Below are positions 20,641 to 31,859 of a DNA stretch of 64,000 nt, one piece after another; position 1 is the first letter of the stretch, and each line of letters starts with the position of its first letter. Both the position numbers and the translations under genes were made by a program. The DNA comes from Rhinopithecus roxellana (lineage: Eukaryota > Chordata > Mammalia > Primates > Cercopithecidae). The notes beneath the pieces are model-generated. The model was not told where the DNA came from, searched no databases, and saw only the letters and a list, made by a program, of their open reading frames with translations. The stretch lies in assembly GCF_007565055.1 (NCBI RefSeq), contig NC_044554.1, forward strand, positions 56,329,676-56,393,675. Reading direction: 5' to 3'.

Positions 20641-22130
20641 AAATGATCATATGGTTTTTGTCTTTCATTCTGTTGACATAATTTATCATTGTGATTGATT
20701 TGCATATGTTGAACTAGACTTGTATTCCTGGGCTAAATCCTAGTTGGTCACGATGAATGACTTTTTCAATGTGTTGTTGAATTCAGCTTACTAGTATCTT
20801 GTTAAGGATTTCTGCATCAATGTTCACCAGAGATATTGGCCTGTAGTTTTCTTTTTTTTTTTTTTTTTTTTTAGTGTGCCTTTTTCTGGTGTTAGTATCA
20901 GGGTAATACTTGCCTAATATGGTGAATTTGGAAGTATTTCCTCTTCCTCTATTTTTCAGAATAGTTTGAGTAGAATTGGTATTAGTTCTTTAAATATTTG
21001 GTAAAATTCAGCAGTGATGCCATCAGGTCCCTCACTTTTCTTTGCTGGAAGATTTTTTTATTACAGCTTCAGTCACGTTACTTGTTATTGATCTGTTCAG
21101 CTTTGGGGTTTTTTTCATGTTTCAGTCTTGGCAGGTTGCATGTGTTTAGGAATTTATCCATTTCTTCTAGAGTTTTCTATTTATTGGCATATAGTGTATG
21201 TGCTGTTTGTGCTTTGAAAACTTGTAGTTATTATTTTTGATGAATTTATCTTTTAGTCTTTCTATTCAATATAAGAGTAGTTTGCATACCACAATTACAA
21301 TGTTATAATGTAATGTATTTTTTTATATTTACTATTACCAGTGAGTTTTGTGCCTTCACACTATTTCTTATTGCTCATTAGCATCCTTTTCTTTCATATT
21401 GAAGAATTCATTTTAGCATTGCTTTGTAGGACAACTTTTCTTTTTTCTGGGAAACTTTCTTTCTCCTTCGGGTTTGAAGGATATTTTTCCTGGATATGCT
21501 ATTTTAGGAGAATTATTTTTTCTTTTAGCATTTTAAATATGTCATACCACAGTCTCCTGGCCTGTAAGGCAACCGCTGAAAAGTCTGCTGCCAGATGTAT
21601 TGGAGCTCCATTTAAGTCATTTGTTTTTTTTCTCCCTTGCTGCTCTCAGGATCCTCTCTTTATCCTTGACCTTTGTGAGTTCTATTATTAAATGTCTTGA
21701 GGCATTCTTATTTGGGTTAAATCTGCTCTGTGTTTTATAGCCTTCTTGTACTCAAGTAATGATATCTTTCTCTAAGTTTGGGAATTTCCCTGGTATTATC
21801 TCTTTGAATAAACTTTCTACCCCATCTCTCTCTTTACCTCCTCTTTAAGGGTAAACATCTTAGATTTGTCTTCTGAGGCTATTTTCTAGATCTTGTAGGC
21901 ATGCTTTATTCTTTTTTCTTTTGTCTTGTCTGACTGTATTTTTAAAAGCCTCTCTTCAAGCTAATTCTTTCTTTTGCTTGATCAATACTGTTACTAAGAC
22001 ACTCTGATACATTCTTCAGTTTGTTAAATGCATTTTTCAGCTCCAAAATTCCTGCTTGATATTTTCTCACCATTTCTGACAAAATCCCCCTATTCTTGGA
22101 AGGGTTGAATAGAATTGTGAACCCAGATAC
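20641..22130 (-). mobile_element. Old L1 (L1MA/L1PB age), RT to ORF1, piece 3 of 3
   Basis: Continues antisense ORF2 from the right target duplication ('aaatgatcatatggtttttg'). At about 21185-21205 it jumps from ORF2 'ttattggcatatag' to the sequence upstream of ORF2, missing roughly 1 kb that is present in the copy at 59440-60735. ORF1-like antisense follows (21380-22130: 'aagtctgctgccagatgtat'). A 21-T run lies at 20852-20872. Confidence 0.82.
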
Positions 22131-23715
22131 CAATTAATAAAATTTTAAAATATATCATATATGTATGTACACACACATTATATATTGTGTGTGGTTTGAG
22201 TGGGGAGTGAGGGAAGGTTCTCAGAGCACCTATTTGGTCATACTAGCAAACATGGAAGTCTTGCAAATTTCTTGTATGTTTAAACTTCTCCATTTCTTCT
22301 GACTTTCCTTGAGAAGTATCTCAAATTAATCTTGCTCAACACTTTAATTTTCTGTAGTGCCTCTTTTGTCCTTATTTATTCTCATACATATTTTACTTCT
22401 TCTCTTTTATTTTCAGATTTATCACAACTTGGCTGTATCATTTTCATCAACTTTTTATTTCTGCCTGTCATATAGCTCTTTCTCATCTCAAACTGTGGCT
22501 TTATCAATTCATTGTTCATTTCTCATTTTTTACAGATCATGTTTTCTTAAATTGTTTTGATAACACAAAACCCAATGCACTGTGAATTTTATGTCTGTTT
22601 TTTGTAATATTTTCTCAAAAGTATGTTAATTCTGGATACTATTTTCCTCTTATGCTGCAGATATTCTTATAGTTATCTATGTTTATTAGTCGTCCTTGAA
22701 ATAAGAGCTGCTTTCTATTAAAGCGTAATATATATTGAGAAAGACAGAGAGAGAGAGAGGATGATGGGAGGATGTAAGGTGGTGAACAAAAGAAACTCTG
22801 TAAGCTACTGAGGCAGCAGGTTTTGGTCCACTTGGATTTCTGGTTCGTATAGTTCCTGAAACTTCAAATGTACATGGAAGGGCTCAAAGATGGGAAAAGG
22901 CATCACCGTGCAGTCCTTCATGATAGTCAGAAGGTTTTCTCATGAGCAGCATTGCTCTTAATGTCAACTGTGGACTAACATTTTCTTATTGGTATTTGTA
23001 GGTCTTAAGTTAGTGGAAATACATATCAGACTCTATCAGTGACTTATTTTTTATTTCAGTTTTTTATGATATGTGTTTCCTTTTTATTTTCAGTCCTCAT
23101 AGGTATTTTATTGAAAGCTCGGGGAGACCAAGTCATGGAATGTTAATCAGATACCATCCTATTCTACAAGTTGGCCTCCAGATTTTATATGATACACAAC
23201 ATCTGCACCCATATGTCATAATTTATTCATTATTTGCCAAAAAGAAGAAAAATCAGAGGAAAATCTCAAAAGTCTTATTTCTACCCTTGAGTCATTGCTT
23301 TTCTGTGATATCTGCTAGTTCTCACAACTTTAGCTGAATAAGACATGTGTCTTGTACAAAATGTATTTGTATTGTACTTGAAAGATCTTGAAGCTGGGAG
23401 TAAAAACACATAAATTACAACCATGTCAATAATCAGGGTATGTAATCTTGGACAAGACACTTCAACTTTACAGCTACCAACTTTTTTTTCTTATTTCTTA
23501 AATGAGAAAAACATTTACTGTTTCTCCTTCAAATGAGTGTGATGTAGTGCCCATAGACATCACTGGTGAAGAGCATTTGGTGTTGCATTTCAAGCAAATA
23601 AGGTAAGGTGTGGTAGAGTGAAAGTAAGAAATAGCACAAGAACATGGCAGAGAATGTGGAGGAAAGAAAAGAAGGAGTATCACAGCAGGAGCAACTTCTT
23701 GCAGTTTTAGTAGAG
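22131..23715. other. Unassigned; short GA repeat and one exon-like frame
   Basis: No repeat recognised with confidence. A (GA)n patch lies at 22744-22762. A plus-strand frame at 23071-23337 starts after a pyrimidine-rich stretch ending in AG at about 23092; it is discussed as a finding but not called as a gene. Confidence 0.45.
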
Positions 23716-23726
23716 CAGTGACTTTC
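23716..23726 (-). mobile_element. MER5A end (left piece, split by L1)
   Basis: 'cagtgacttt' matches the terminal inverted repeat start of MER5A (cagtggttct) and leads straight into the inserted L1 tail. Too short to stand alone; supported by the MER5A body at 24846. Confidence 0.4.
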
Positions 23727-24845
23727 TTTTTTTTTTTAAATTTTATTATTATTATACTTTAAGTTCTAGGGTACATGTGCATAACGTGCAGGTTTGTTAC
23801 ATATGTATACTTGTGCCATGTTGGTGTGCTGCACCCATCAACTTGTCAGCACCCATGAACTCGTCATTTACATCAGGTATAACTCCGAACGCAATCCCTC
23901 CCCCCTCCCCCCTCTCCATGATAGGCCCCGGTGTGTGATGTTCCCCTTCCCGAGTCCAAGTGATCTCATTGTTCAGTTCCCACCTATGAGTGAGAACATG
24001 CGGTGTTTGGTTTTCTGTTCTTGTGATAGTTTGCTGAGAATGATGATTTCCAGCTGCATTCATGTCCCTACAAAGGACACGAACTCATCCTTCTTTATGG
24101 CTGCATAGTATTCCATGGTGTATATGTGCCACATTTTCTTAATCCAGTCTGTCACTGATGGACATTTGGGTTGATTCCAAGTCTTTGCTATTGTGAATAG
24201 TGCCGCAATAAACATACGTGTGCATGTGTCTTTATAGCAGCATGATTTATAATCCTTTGCGTATATACCCAGTAATGGGATGGCAGGGTCAGATGGTACT
24301 TCTAGTTCTAGATCCTTGAGGAATCGCCATACTGTTTTCCATAATGGTTGAACTAGTTTACAATCCCACCAACAGTGTAAAAGTGTTCCTATTTCTCCAC
24401 ATCCTCTCCAACACCTGTTGTTTCCTGACTTTTTAATGATTGCCATTCTAACTGGTGTGAGATGGTATCTCATTGTGGTTTTCATTTGCATTTCTCTGAT
24501 GGCTAGTGATGATGAGCATTTTTTCATGTGTCTGTTGGCTGTATGAATGTCTTCTTTTGAGAAATGTCTGTTCATATCCTTTGCCCGCTTTTTGATGGGG
24601 TTGTTTGTTTTTTTCTTGTAAATTTGTTTGAGTTCTTTGTAGGTTCTGGATATTAGCCCTTTGTCTGATGAGTAGATTGCAAAAATTTTCTCCCATTCTG
24701 TGGGTTGCCTGTTCACTCTGATGGTAGTTTCTTTTGCTGTGCAAAAGCTCTTTAGTTTAATTAGATCCCATTTGTCAATGTTGGCTTTTGTTGCCATTGC
24801 TTTTGGTGTTTTAGACATGAAGTCCTTGCCCATGCCTATGTCCTG
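23727..24845 (-). mobile_element. 5'-truncated young L1 (3' UTR plus end of ORF2)
   Basis: Same layout as the copy at 2690-3768 and about 98% identical to it over the ~345 bp I compared by eye. A-tail read as T-run at 23727-23740. The 3' UTR carries the doubled 'gatgggtgctgacgagtt'-type block. The 5' truncation falls at 'caggacataggcatgggcaa'. It lies inside a MER5A; no clear target duplication. Confidence 0.92.
23970..24833 (-). pseudogene. L1 ORF2p C-terminal fragment with a nonsense mutation
   Basis: The frame is open from 24833 to 24060 (257 codons), with the Cys/His motif complete as CWRGCGEIGTLLHCWWDC. It then stops at a TGA where related copies have TGG (Trp after 'EFVSFVGT'), a single C-to-T change on the plus strand at a CpG-free site; the remaining ~30 codons continue beyond the stop. 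No start codon of its own. Confidence 0.88.
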
Positions 24846-24995
24846 AATTTGGTTCCTACAAACAACAGCAGCACCAGCACTGGAGAATATGTTAGAAATG
24901 CAAATTCTTGGAGCTCTACCCTAGACCAACTGAATCAGGAACTCAGGGTGAGGCCCAGCTATTTGTGCTTTAACAACGCTATGAGGTAATTTCCT
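24846..24995 (-). mobile_element. MER5A (hAT-Charlie non-autonomous DNA transposon)
   Basis: Plus strand matches the reverse complement of MER5A: 'atgttagaaatgcaaattct', 'tagaccaactgaatcaggaa' and 'gaggcccagctatttgtgct'. It is the right-hand part of an element whose other end is at 23716, disrupted by the young L1. Confidence 0.78.
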
Positions 24996-25630
24996 AATAC
25001 TCATTACATTGTGATAATCATTGGTGTAGAGAAATCCCTGAGGATATTTACTCACCTCCCTTCGTCTGGAAAGTGAAGACTATATTATACCACACTGAAT
25101 ATCAAGCACCTAACTTCTTGGTAAACAGCAGGTTTCAAAGCATTTTTAAAAATTAATTTATCAATTAGATTTGGAGCAAAAGTCATATTATTTAACTTTA
25201 ACTGAACTCTTGATGCTTCTTTTCATTCTGTATATCATTTGTTAACTTCCTATTGTTTCAAATGTTTCCACACAGTTCAATCACCAACTCACACCTTCGT
25301 TCTTAGAAGACTTTGGTTTGTACATTTTTTAATAAATGATGGAATTCCAGTCAACTTTTCTTTTCTTACTTTGGTAATGATTGTATTATTTTCAAATACT
25401 ATTATATTTCTATTATATTATAATTATATATATTATTAAATTAATATATTTCTGTTATTTTTCAAAGCACCTTGATTTTTATCTAAATATGCTTATTTAT
25501 TTATTATAAAAAGTGCTCACATCTGTCTTGATCAATTGATAAGAGGAATTCATCATTGCTACCTTTTTGAAAAAGGAGGTTACAGTAACTGTATTCCACA
25601 CAAATTTTTAACATTTTATTGTATTATAAA
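24996..25630. other. Unassigned AT-rich sequence
   Basis: Nothing recognised; strongly AT-rich from 25380 to 25510 with short TATA-like repeats. Confidence 0.5.
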
Positions 25631-25787
25631 AAATATACATTTATAATATAAAAGTATCTGCCTATTCTAGGTCATTCATGTAATTGGTACCATACTGTAT
25701 TTGCTCTTTTGTACTTTTTACACTTAGCATAATATTTTCAAGGTTCATCCATATTGTAACGTATATTAGAACTTCATTCACTTTATT
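25631..25787 (-). mobile_element. Old L1M 3' UTR piece
   Basis: Antisense L1M 3' end ('cttagcataatattttcaag', 'gttcatccatattgtaacgt'). Interrupted at 25788 by a truncated Alu. Confidence 0.65.
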
Positions 25788-25892
25788 GCTTAAACCCAGG
25801 AGGCAGAGGTTGCAGTGAGCCGAGATGGCACCACTGCACTCCAGCCTGGGCAACACAGTGAGACTCCATTTCAAAAACAAAAACAAAAAAAA
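25788..25892 (+). mobile_element. 5'-truncated Alu (right-arm end, ~105 bp)
   Basis: Plus-strand Alu from 'gcttaaacccaggaggcaga' to its A-rich tail, flanked by the 8-bp duplication actttatt at 25780-25787 and 25893-25900. Confidence 0.88.
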
Positions 25893-26392
25893 ACTTTATT
25901 CCCTTTTATAGCTGAATATTATTTGATCGCACTTACCGACCATCATTTTGTTTATCCATTCATCTGTTCACTTAGACCATTTGCATGTTTTGTCTATTGT
26001 GAATAATGCTTCAATATACATTGTTGTACAAATATGTGTTCAAATCCTCTATTTATTTATTTATCTGTTTATTTATTATGGCAAGAACACTTAACACGAA
26101 CTCTATCCTCAATGGCATTTTAAATGCACAATACAGTATTGTTAACTACAGGCACAATGTTGTGCTACTAATCTTTATAAAATATTTATCTTGCTTGGGC
26201 TTCCCTTTTCAATTCTTTCGGGTATATATTGAGGAGCACAATCTTACTGTGTCATATTGTAATTGTAAGTTTAGCTTTCTGAGGAACTGCCAAACTGTTA
26301 TTCATAGTAGCTGTACCATTTTACATTCCCACCAGCAGTGAATAGGGTTCCAATTTTTAAATTCTAACTATCCTCAAAGATGTAAAGTGGTA
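25893..26392 (-). mobile_element. Old L1M, ORF2 C-terminal region
   Basis: Continues the L1M cut by the Alu: 'tttatagctgaatattattt', 'tctattgtgaataatgcttc', 'attcccaccagcagtgaata'. An embedded stretch at about 26050-26190 ('caagaacacttaacacgaac') resembles L1 3' UTR and may be a nested fragment. The 111-codon plus frame at 26006-26341 is a noncoding-strand shadow. Confidence 0.7.
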
Positions 26393-26666
26393 GGCCAGGT
26401 GAGTTGGCGCACACTTGTAATCCCAGCACTTTGGGAGGCTGAGGTGGGTGGATCACGAGGTCAGGAGTTTGAGACGAGCCTGGCCAGCATAGTGAAACCC
26501 GGTCTCTCCTAAAAATACAAAAATTAGCCGGGTATGGTGACATGCGCCTGTAATTCCAGCTATTTGGGAGGCTGAGGCAGGAGAATCGCTTAAACCCGGG
26601 AGGCAGAGGTTGCAGTGAGCCGAGACCACGCCATTGCACTGTGGGTGACAGAGTGAGACTCCATCT

Positions 26667-26716
<50 letters not shown>
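26393..26716 (+). mobile_element. AluS-like with a 49-bp pure A-tail
   Basis: Full-length plus-strand Alu, missing a few bases of 'ccagcct' near its 3' end, ending in 49 consecutive A residues (26668-26716). Flanks: aaagtggta (26384-26392) and aaagtgata (26714-26722), a 9-bp duplication with one change. Confidence 0.92.
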
Positions 26717-26718
<2 letters not shown>

Positions 26719-27560
26719 GATACTCTGTGTCAAAAAAAGAAAGAAGAAAGGATTGTTGTTGCTTATGCATTTTGCTGTTACTCATGCTAGGAATTCATTG
26801 TGAAATCCAGGATTTGGAAGCACACGTATCCTTTCTTCTAGGAGTTTTATGGCTTTTAGTTCTTACATGTATACTCTTTCATTTTGAGTTAGTTTTTGTT
26901 TATTGGTCCTATGAATCAGGGGTCCAACTTCCTTCTTTACATGTGGAAATCCAATTGTATCAGTATCGTTTTTTGAAAAGACTATTTTTTTTTCCTCTCT
27001 ACTGAATTGACTCACTTTAGGGAATTTTGTATTTCTATGATTTTTTTCATTTCATCAGTGATATCTAAATTTCTGACATGTAATTCTTTTCATATTATTC
27101 TTTTTTCAATTTCTTTAGGTCAGGAGTAATGTTACTACTTTCATTTTTTATTTAATTGATTTGCATATTCCTTTTTTGTCAGTTTAAATGTCAGTTTTGT
27201 TAATATTTTCAAAGAACAAATTTTTGGTTTTGTTGATTTTATCTACTGTTTTCATTTTCTCTATTTATTTACCTCTACTCTAATCTTTATTTCTTTTCTT
27301 TTGCTAATATCAGATATAGTTTTCTTTTCTTTTTCTAGTTTCTCAAGTTAGATTATTAAATTTCTGTATATATATATATTTAAGTGTAGACATTTATAGT
27401 TATAAATTTCCCTCTGAGAACTGCCTTCACTGCATCCCATAAATCTTTGTATTTTAAATTGTTGTTTCCCTTTTCTCAAAGTATTTTCTAATTTCCCTTA
27501 TGATTTCTTCCTTAGCCCATTAGTTTGTTTAAGTGGGTTTTCTTTTCATTGTTTGTTCAT
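26717..27560 (-). mobile_element. Old L1M, ORF2 central region
   Basis: Antisense ORF2 with internal deletions: 'tattggtcctatgaatcagg', then 'gttgattttatctactgttt' and 'tcccataaatctttgtattt' (linker region), ending near 'ttaattttgacac'. Same element as 25893-26392. Confidence 0.7.
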
Positions 27561-27955
27561 TTTAATTTTGACACACAGTTAGTGGGGCTGAGGTTATTTG
27601 AAGCATTATTCTCTCATATGCCTGATGCATGAGCTGAAAAAAGTGCAAAAGCCAGAACAGTAGCTAGGGATCTTTATCTGTTTGTAATCTCTCCAAATAA
27701 TCTCTCCTACATGGCAGCTTCAGGTTAGCCAGACTTATTTGGAGCCTCAGGGCTCCAAAAGCAAATAATAAGAGATAGCTATGAGGAAACTATATATAAT
27801 GAGAGGTACCTATGAGGAAACTGTACCCTTTTGATATTCTAGCTTCAGAGGTCATATTGCATCATTTCTTCACTCTATTGGTCAAACAGTAACAAGTTCT
27901 AACCAAATTCAAGGGAAGGGAGCAGAGTCTCCACCTCTTAGTGGGAAGATTGTCA
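27561..27955. repeat. Ancient interspersed repeat, family not assigned
   Basis: The layout 'tcttcactctattggtcaaa' then 'aaattcaagggaagggagca' then 'ctccacctcttagtgggaag' recurs in mammalian genomes as part of an LTR- or DNA-transposon-type repeat I recognise but cannot name. A short tandem pair, 'agctatgaggaaactatata' / 'acctatgaggaaactgtacc', lies at 27776-27825. Confidence 0.4.
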
Positions 27956-30289
27956 TTGTCCTACTTAAGATGATATAAATAACCACTAAAAATGGAATAT
28001 TTTGGTGGTTATTTATATAAATGTACTTTGACATAATGTGGAAACAGTGATATCATTGTGAATTATAAATCCAAAGAGTTTATATAATGGTAGAATTTTT
28101 GATGTGTACAATAGTAAATGCGTGGTGGTTGAATAATATAACCAATAGTTTCTGGCACATTATTAATCCTCTTTCCATGACTCTCTACATTCTTGTATTT
28201 GAATTAATTATATTTGTGTTTGCCAGGTTGCAAGAATCACAAAGTGGCTCTAGTACTGTCACTTGTATAAATATAAACAAAGTGATTACTTTTAGAGTCC
28301 TCATCTACAATGTTATTTTCTTCAATCAGATTTTCTGGGAACAGATACAGCTACACAGGGTTAAACAGAATTGACAATGAGACACAGAAACTCAAATATA
28401 TAATTGTATTTATTTATGTAGTAATTTATATTTTACCTTGTTTTATAGAACTCATTCAGGCCTTTCTTCACCGAGTGTTTACTGAGTATAAGTATGGATA
28501 CTGAGCAATAAAAACAGAAGGGAAGAGACAGAAACACGAAAATATCAAATAAAATGTAGAATCATATAACCTATATATGGATATGTACTCTTTCTCATTA
28601 CAAGAAAATAACTTGAATTATCAAAAAGATATGAATTTTAGGTAATAGAAGAGCATTGTCTTTTTCATTTATGAAATACAAACAATGCAAAAAGCACCCC
28701 TATTATTATGCACTCATTTCTGAACTTGTGCCAGTTGGAATAAGGTGTAGACTGGCTGGACTGATTTACACTGGGAAGGGCACAGTAACTATAGGAAAAA
28801 TGACCTTAAGGGGAGAAGGGAGTGATGAGGGAACCGAAGTCTGTGTGGTGGATTTGAGGGTGAGGGATCATTTGAGAAAGAGATGAAGTGCTTTCTAGGG
28901 CAGGTAATAATTGAGTTCTAATGACGTAAACTTTGGGGAGATAGATGAGTAAAAAGAGAAGTTAGGAAGTATTGGCCTGTGTATGAATGAAATGAAACTC
29001 TGGAAAGGATGAATGAAACTCTGAAGAGGATTTTCATTTAAACTGCAATTAAAATTTAAATAGCTGTTCAATCATTTTTGAACATTAGACTGTCATTTCT
29101 TTTAAATCGAGTGTCAAGTTGAGACAGGTCAGTAGATTAAAGACACCATTTCTTTCTTTTCTGATCAATGAGAATATTTATAAAAGAGAACAAACAATTT
29201 GTAAAATCTAGTAGAAAGAGTATTTAGTTGGGAATTACAAGATATGAGTTCTAGCACGGGTTCAGAAGGAACAATTTTTTTTCTGCCTCTAACCTACTAA
29301 GATTCCATTTTATTTTAGTTGAAAAACAAAAATAAAAGCATACAAAATTATCTATCATCAGGTTGGCCTGATGCTCTTACCATGCCCAAACTCAAATTGT
29401 TCACAAGGGAATACTGGGTAAGGAAATGTGCAGGATACTTCTAAATAAATAGTGGGTCTTGATTTCAGCAAGTTTCTGGGAATGTAGAACAAAATTTTAA
29501 AAACTTTTGTCCTTTTGTCATGACCACCTCTACAAGTGAACTCATTTTCCAGGCAAATTATCTGATTCTCTTTGGTAATTCATCTTCACTCAACTGATAA
29601 GGCAGACTGAACGCGTGCTGTCCTTGAAGTTATCTCAGAGACCAGTTATACTGGATTTCAATTTGATGGATTTTAGCTCAATAGACAGTTTGAGAGATCT
29701 GGGAGGTGTACAAGGCAATTATCTTGAGATATTGAAAATCACAAGTCCTATTTGTCACGAATTATTCCTCATTAGAGGAAATCTATCTGGAGATAATTTC
29801 TTCAATACTCTACTCACTGTGACCTACAGACTGTTTTAAAACAATCTTTGGAACTATTCCTGTTGTGGCCAACCTACAGAAACATGACGTGGCAGAAAGA
29901 TCAAAGACTTAGGAATCAAATAAATGAGGTTATAGTCTTGCCTAATATACCAACTTCAAGCAAATATCAAAATTTTGGAGTCTAATTTCCTTATCAGTAA
30001 AATGAAAGGATTGAGCAAGAAGACAATGACACTTATTTTCACCTACAATCATTTCTGACTGTGCCATCTTTGAATATGCCTATTCTGAAAGACATAGTAA
30101 GTTGGATATGGAGATTAAAAAGGTGCTGAAGTTGATAGTGCTGTCTACCTGTTCTGTTCTTACATTCTCCCAAACTCAGATTAGGAAATAGCACCATAGT
30201 TGCCATATTAATTTCATTTTATTCAGTCCATTTTCATTATATAACACAAACACAAATAGTTGGAGATTAAACAAACAAAAGTTTGGCGC
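27956..30289. other. Unassigned intergenic sequence
   Basis: No gene or repeat identified. Open frames of 95 codons (28087-28374), 76 codons (28656-28886) and 74 codons (29615-29839) have no recognised domain. A small imperfect tandem duplication of 'gaatgaaactctggaaagg' type lies at 28985-29030. Confidence 0.5.
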
Positions 30290-30535
30290 TTCTACCATCT
30301 ACATGTTTTTGATATCCCCCTAGCCCAACGATAATGTGAGACACATGGAGAAGACCTATATTCAACCTACACACGTTGGCACCAAATTAAGTGAAGACTA
30401 AATGATATTAGCCCCACCCAAAAGATCCATAAGTCCATAGATTTATGACCTGAGAACATAGGTCCTTTTCTTGTATGCCACTGAGTTTTTTGGTGGTTTG
30501 TTAAACATTAATAATTAACACACATGGGTAATTAA
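30290..30535 (+). mobile_element. Possible MLT1-like LTR remnant
   Basis: 'atgccactgagttttttggt' followed by 'ggtttgttaaacattaataa' resembles the 3' terminal part of an older MLT1-type LTR. Diverged and partial; low confidence. Confidence 0.3.
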
Positions 30536-31859
30536 ACCTTCTGGTGAGAATTGAGATGAAGTATCTGAATACTGGTATTTTGCAGTACATTCTAATATGT
30601 CTGGCATGTATTTTTGTCCAGCTGCCTTTCTAAAAAATGGGGTATTAGTGATGTAGCCACAGAGGTCTCTGACAGTGCCTTTGTTCTGTACACCATAGGA
30701 CTAGCTTGGCCTCAGAAGGGATGTGGTCTCAATTATAGACCATTGAAAAAATGCTAGAGTTTCAGGGTATAGACTATTAAGTCATCAGTTGAAAGACAAT
30801 TAATTTCCACAGTTAGGACTATAATCCATGAGGTTTATGATCTATGGATTATAAGTACAAAGCATTGGATGGCATCAAATTATCTTTTGGAAATGGTGTT
30901 CCTCTTACATTCCTCTGAACTTCATTCCTGAGATGTCATCCTGTAGCACATGTAACTATAAATGTAAATTTTGGGACGCCTATTGCAACTCTATCCAAAT
31001 GTGTGATTGAATTTGTTAATTTTAGGGTGAATTTTATTTACTAACAAATGTATATAAATAAATGAAAGGGGAACCATAGCCTCCCGTTGTATTGAGAATA
31101 ATAAATTATTAAATTATTACAAAACTCATCTAAAATATTACTAAAGAAACTTCTACTGGAACATCCAAGTTTTGAAAATCAGCTTGGTATAAAAATAATG
31201 CAAAGATCTGGGTTTGCAGATAGAGAATTTTCATGATGCCCTAGATTAATAGAGAGCGTAATTTAGGAAATAATTTTACCTTAGCGCAGAGAAGCCTGTG
31301 AAATGAATGAAGAAGCAATTTGATATCTTGGAGATAAAACTGAAACCATATGAGAAGAAAAAAGAGCATATAACTCAAAAAATGTGCATACCAAGGTCCA
31401 TAATTACAATAAAAGTAAGGAAGATTTTTTTGTTGTTGTTGTTATCACATCAGGAAAGGTATCTGTGGGTCATGGATGTTTAACAGAAGAGAGAAAATAA
31501 CTGATGAAGCCAATTTATTGATCCCCTAAAGAACCCAGAAAAGTCATTGATTTAGAGATGTCTCCTTAAAGCCACAGATAGAATACTTAGTAAAGACAAT
31601 TTCAGAAACAAATTAATTTTATTTAATATTTACATTAAACAGAGGTATAGAAGATAGACAACCAGGACATTTACATAGCTGAGTTTTCATGGTTAAATTA
31701 AACACCAGCCTCCTAATAGCGTGATTCAAATTTCAGTTACCACAGTATATTCACTGTGAGTAATTTCATAATGAACAAATCTTCCTGTTAGCTCCTTAGT
31801 CTAGAAATCACAATGTAAATAACAGGTGCATCTCATGATCACTGACTAGCCACATCATT
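30536..31859. other. Unassigned intergenic sequence
   Basis: Nothing recognised in six frames or as repeat, apart from short AT-rich runs and a small (TTG)n patch near 31428-31442. Confidence 0.5.

Noticed and set aside
23794..24108. Plus-strand frames 'MLHMYTCA...' repeated at 2752, 23794 and 41743
   Set aside because: The same frame recurs because it is the antisense of the shared L1 3' UTR/ORF2 end; it is a shadow, not a gene family.
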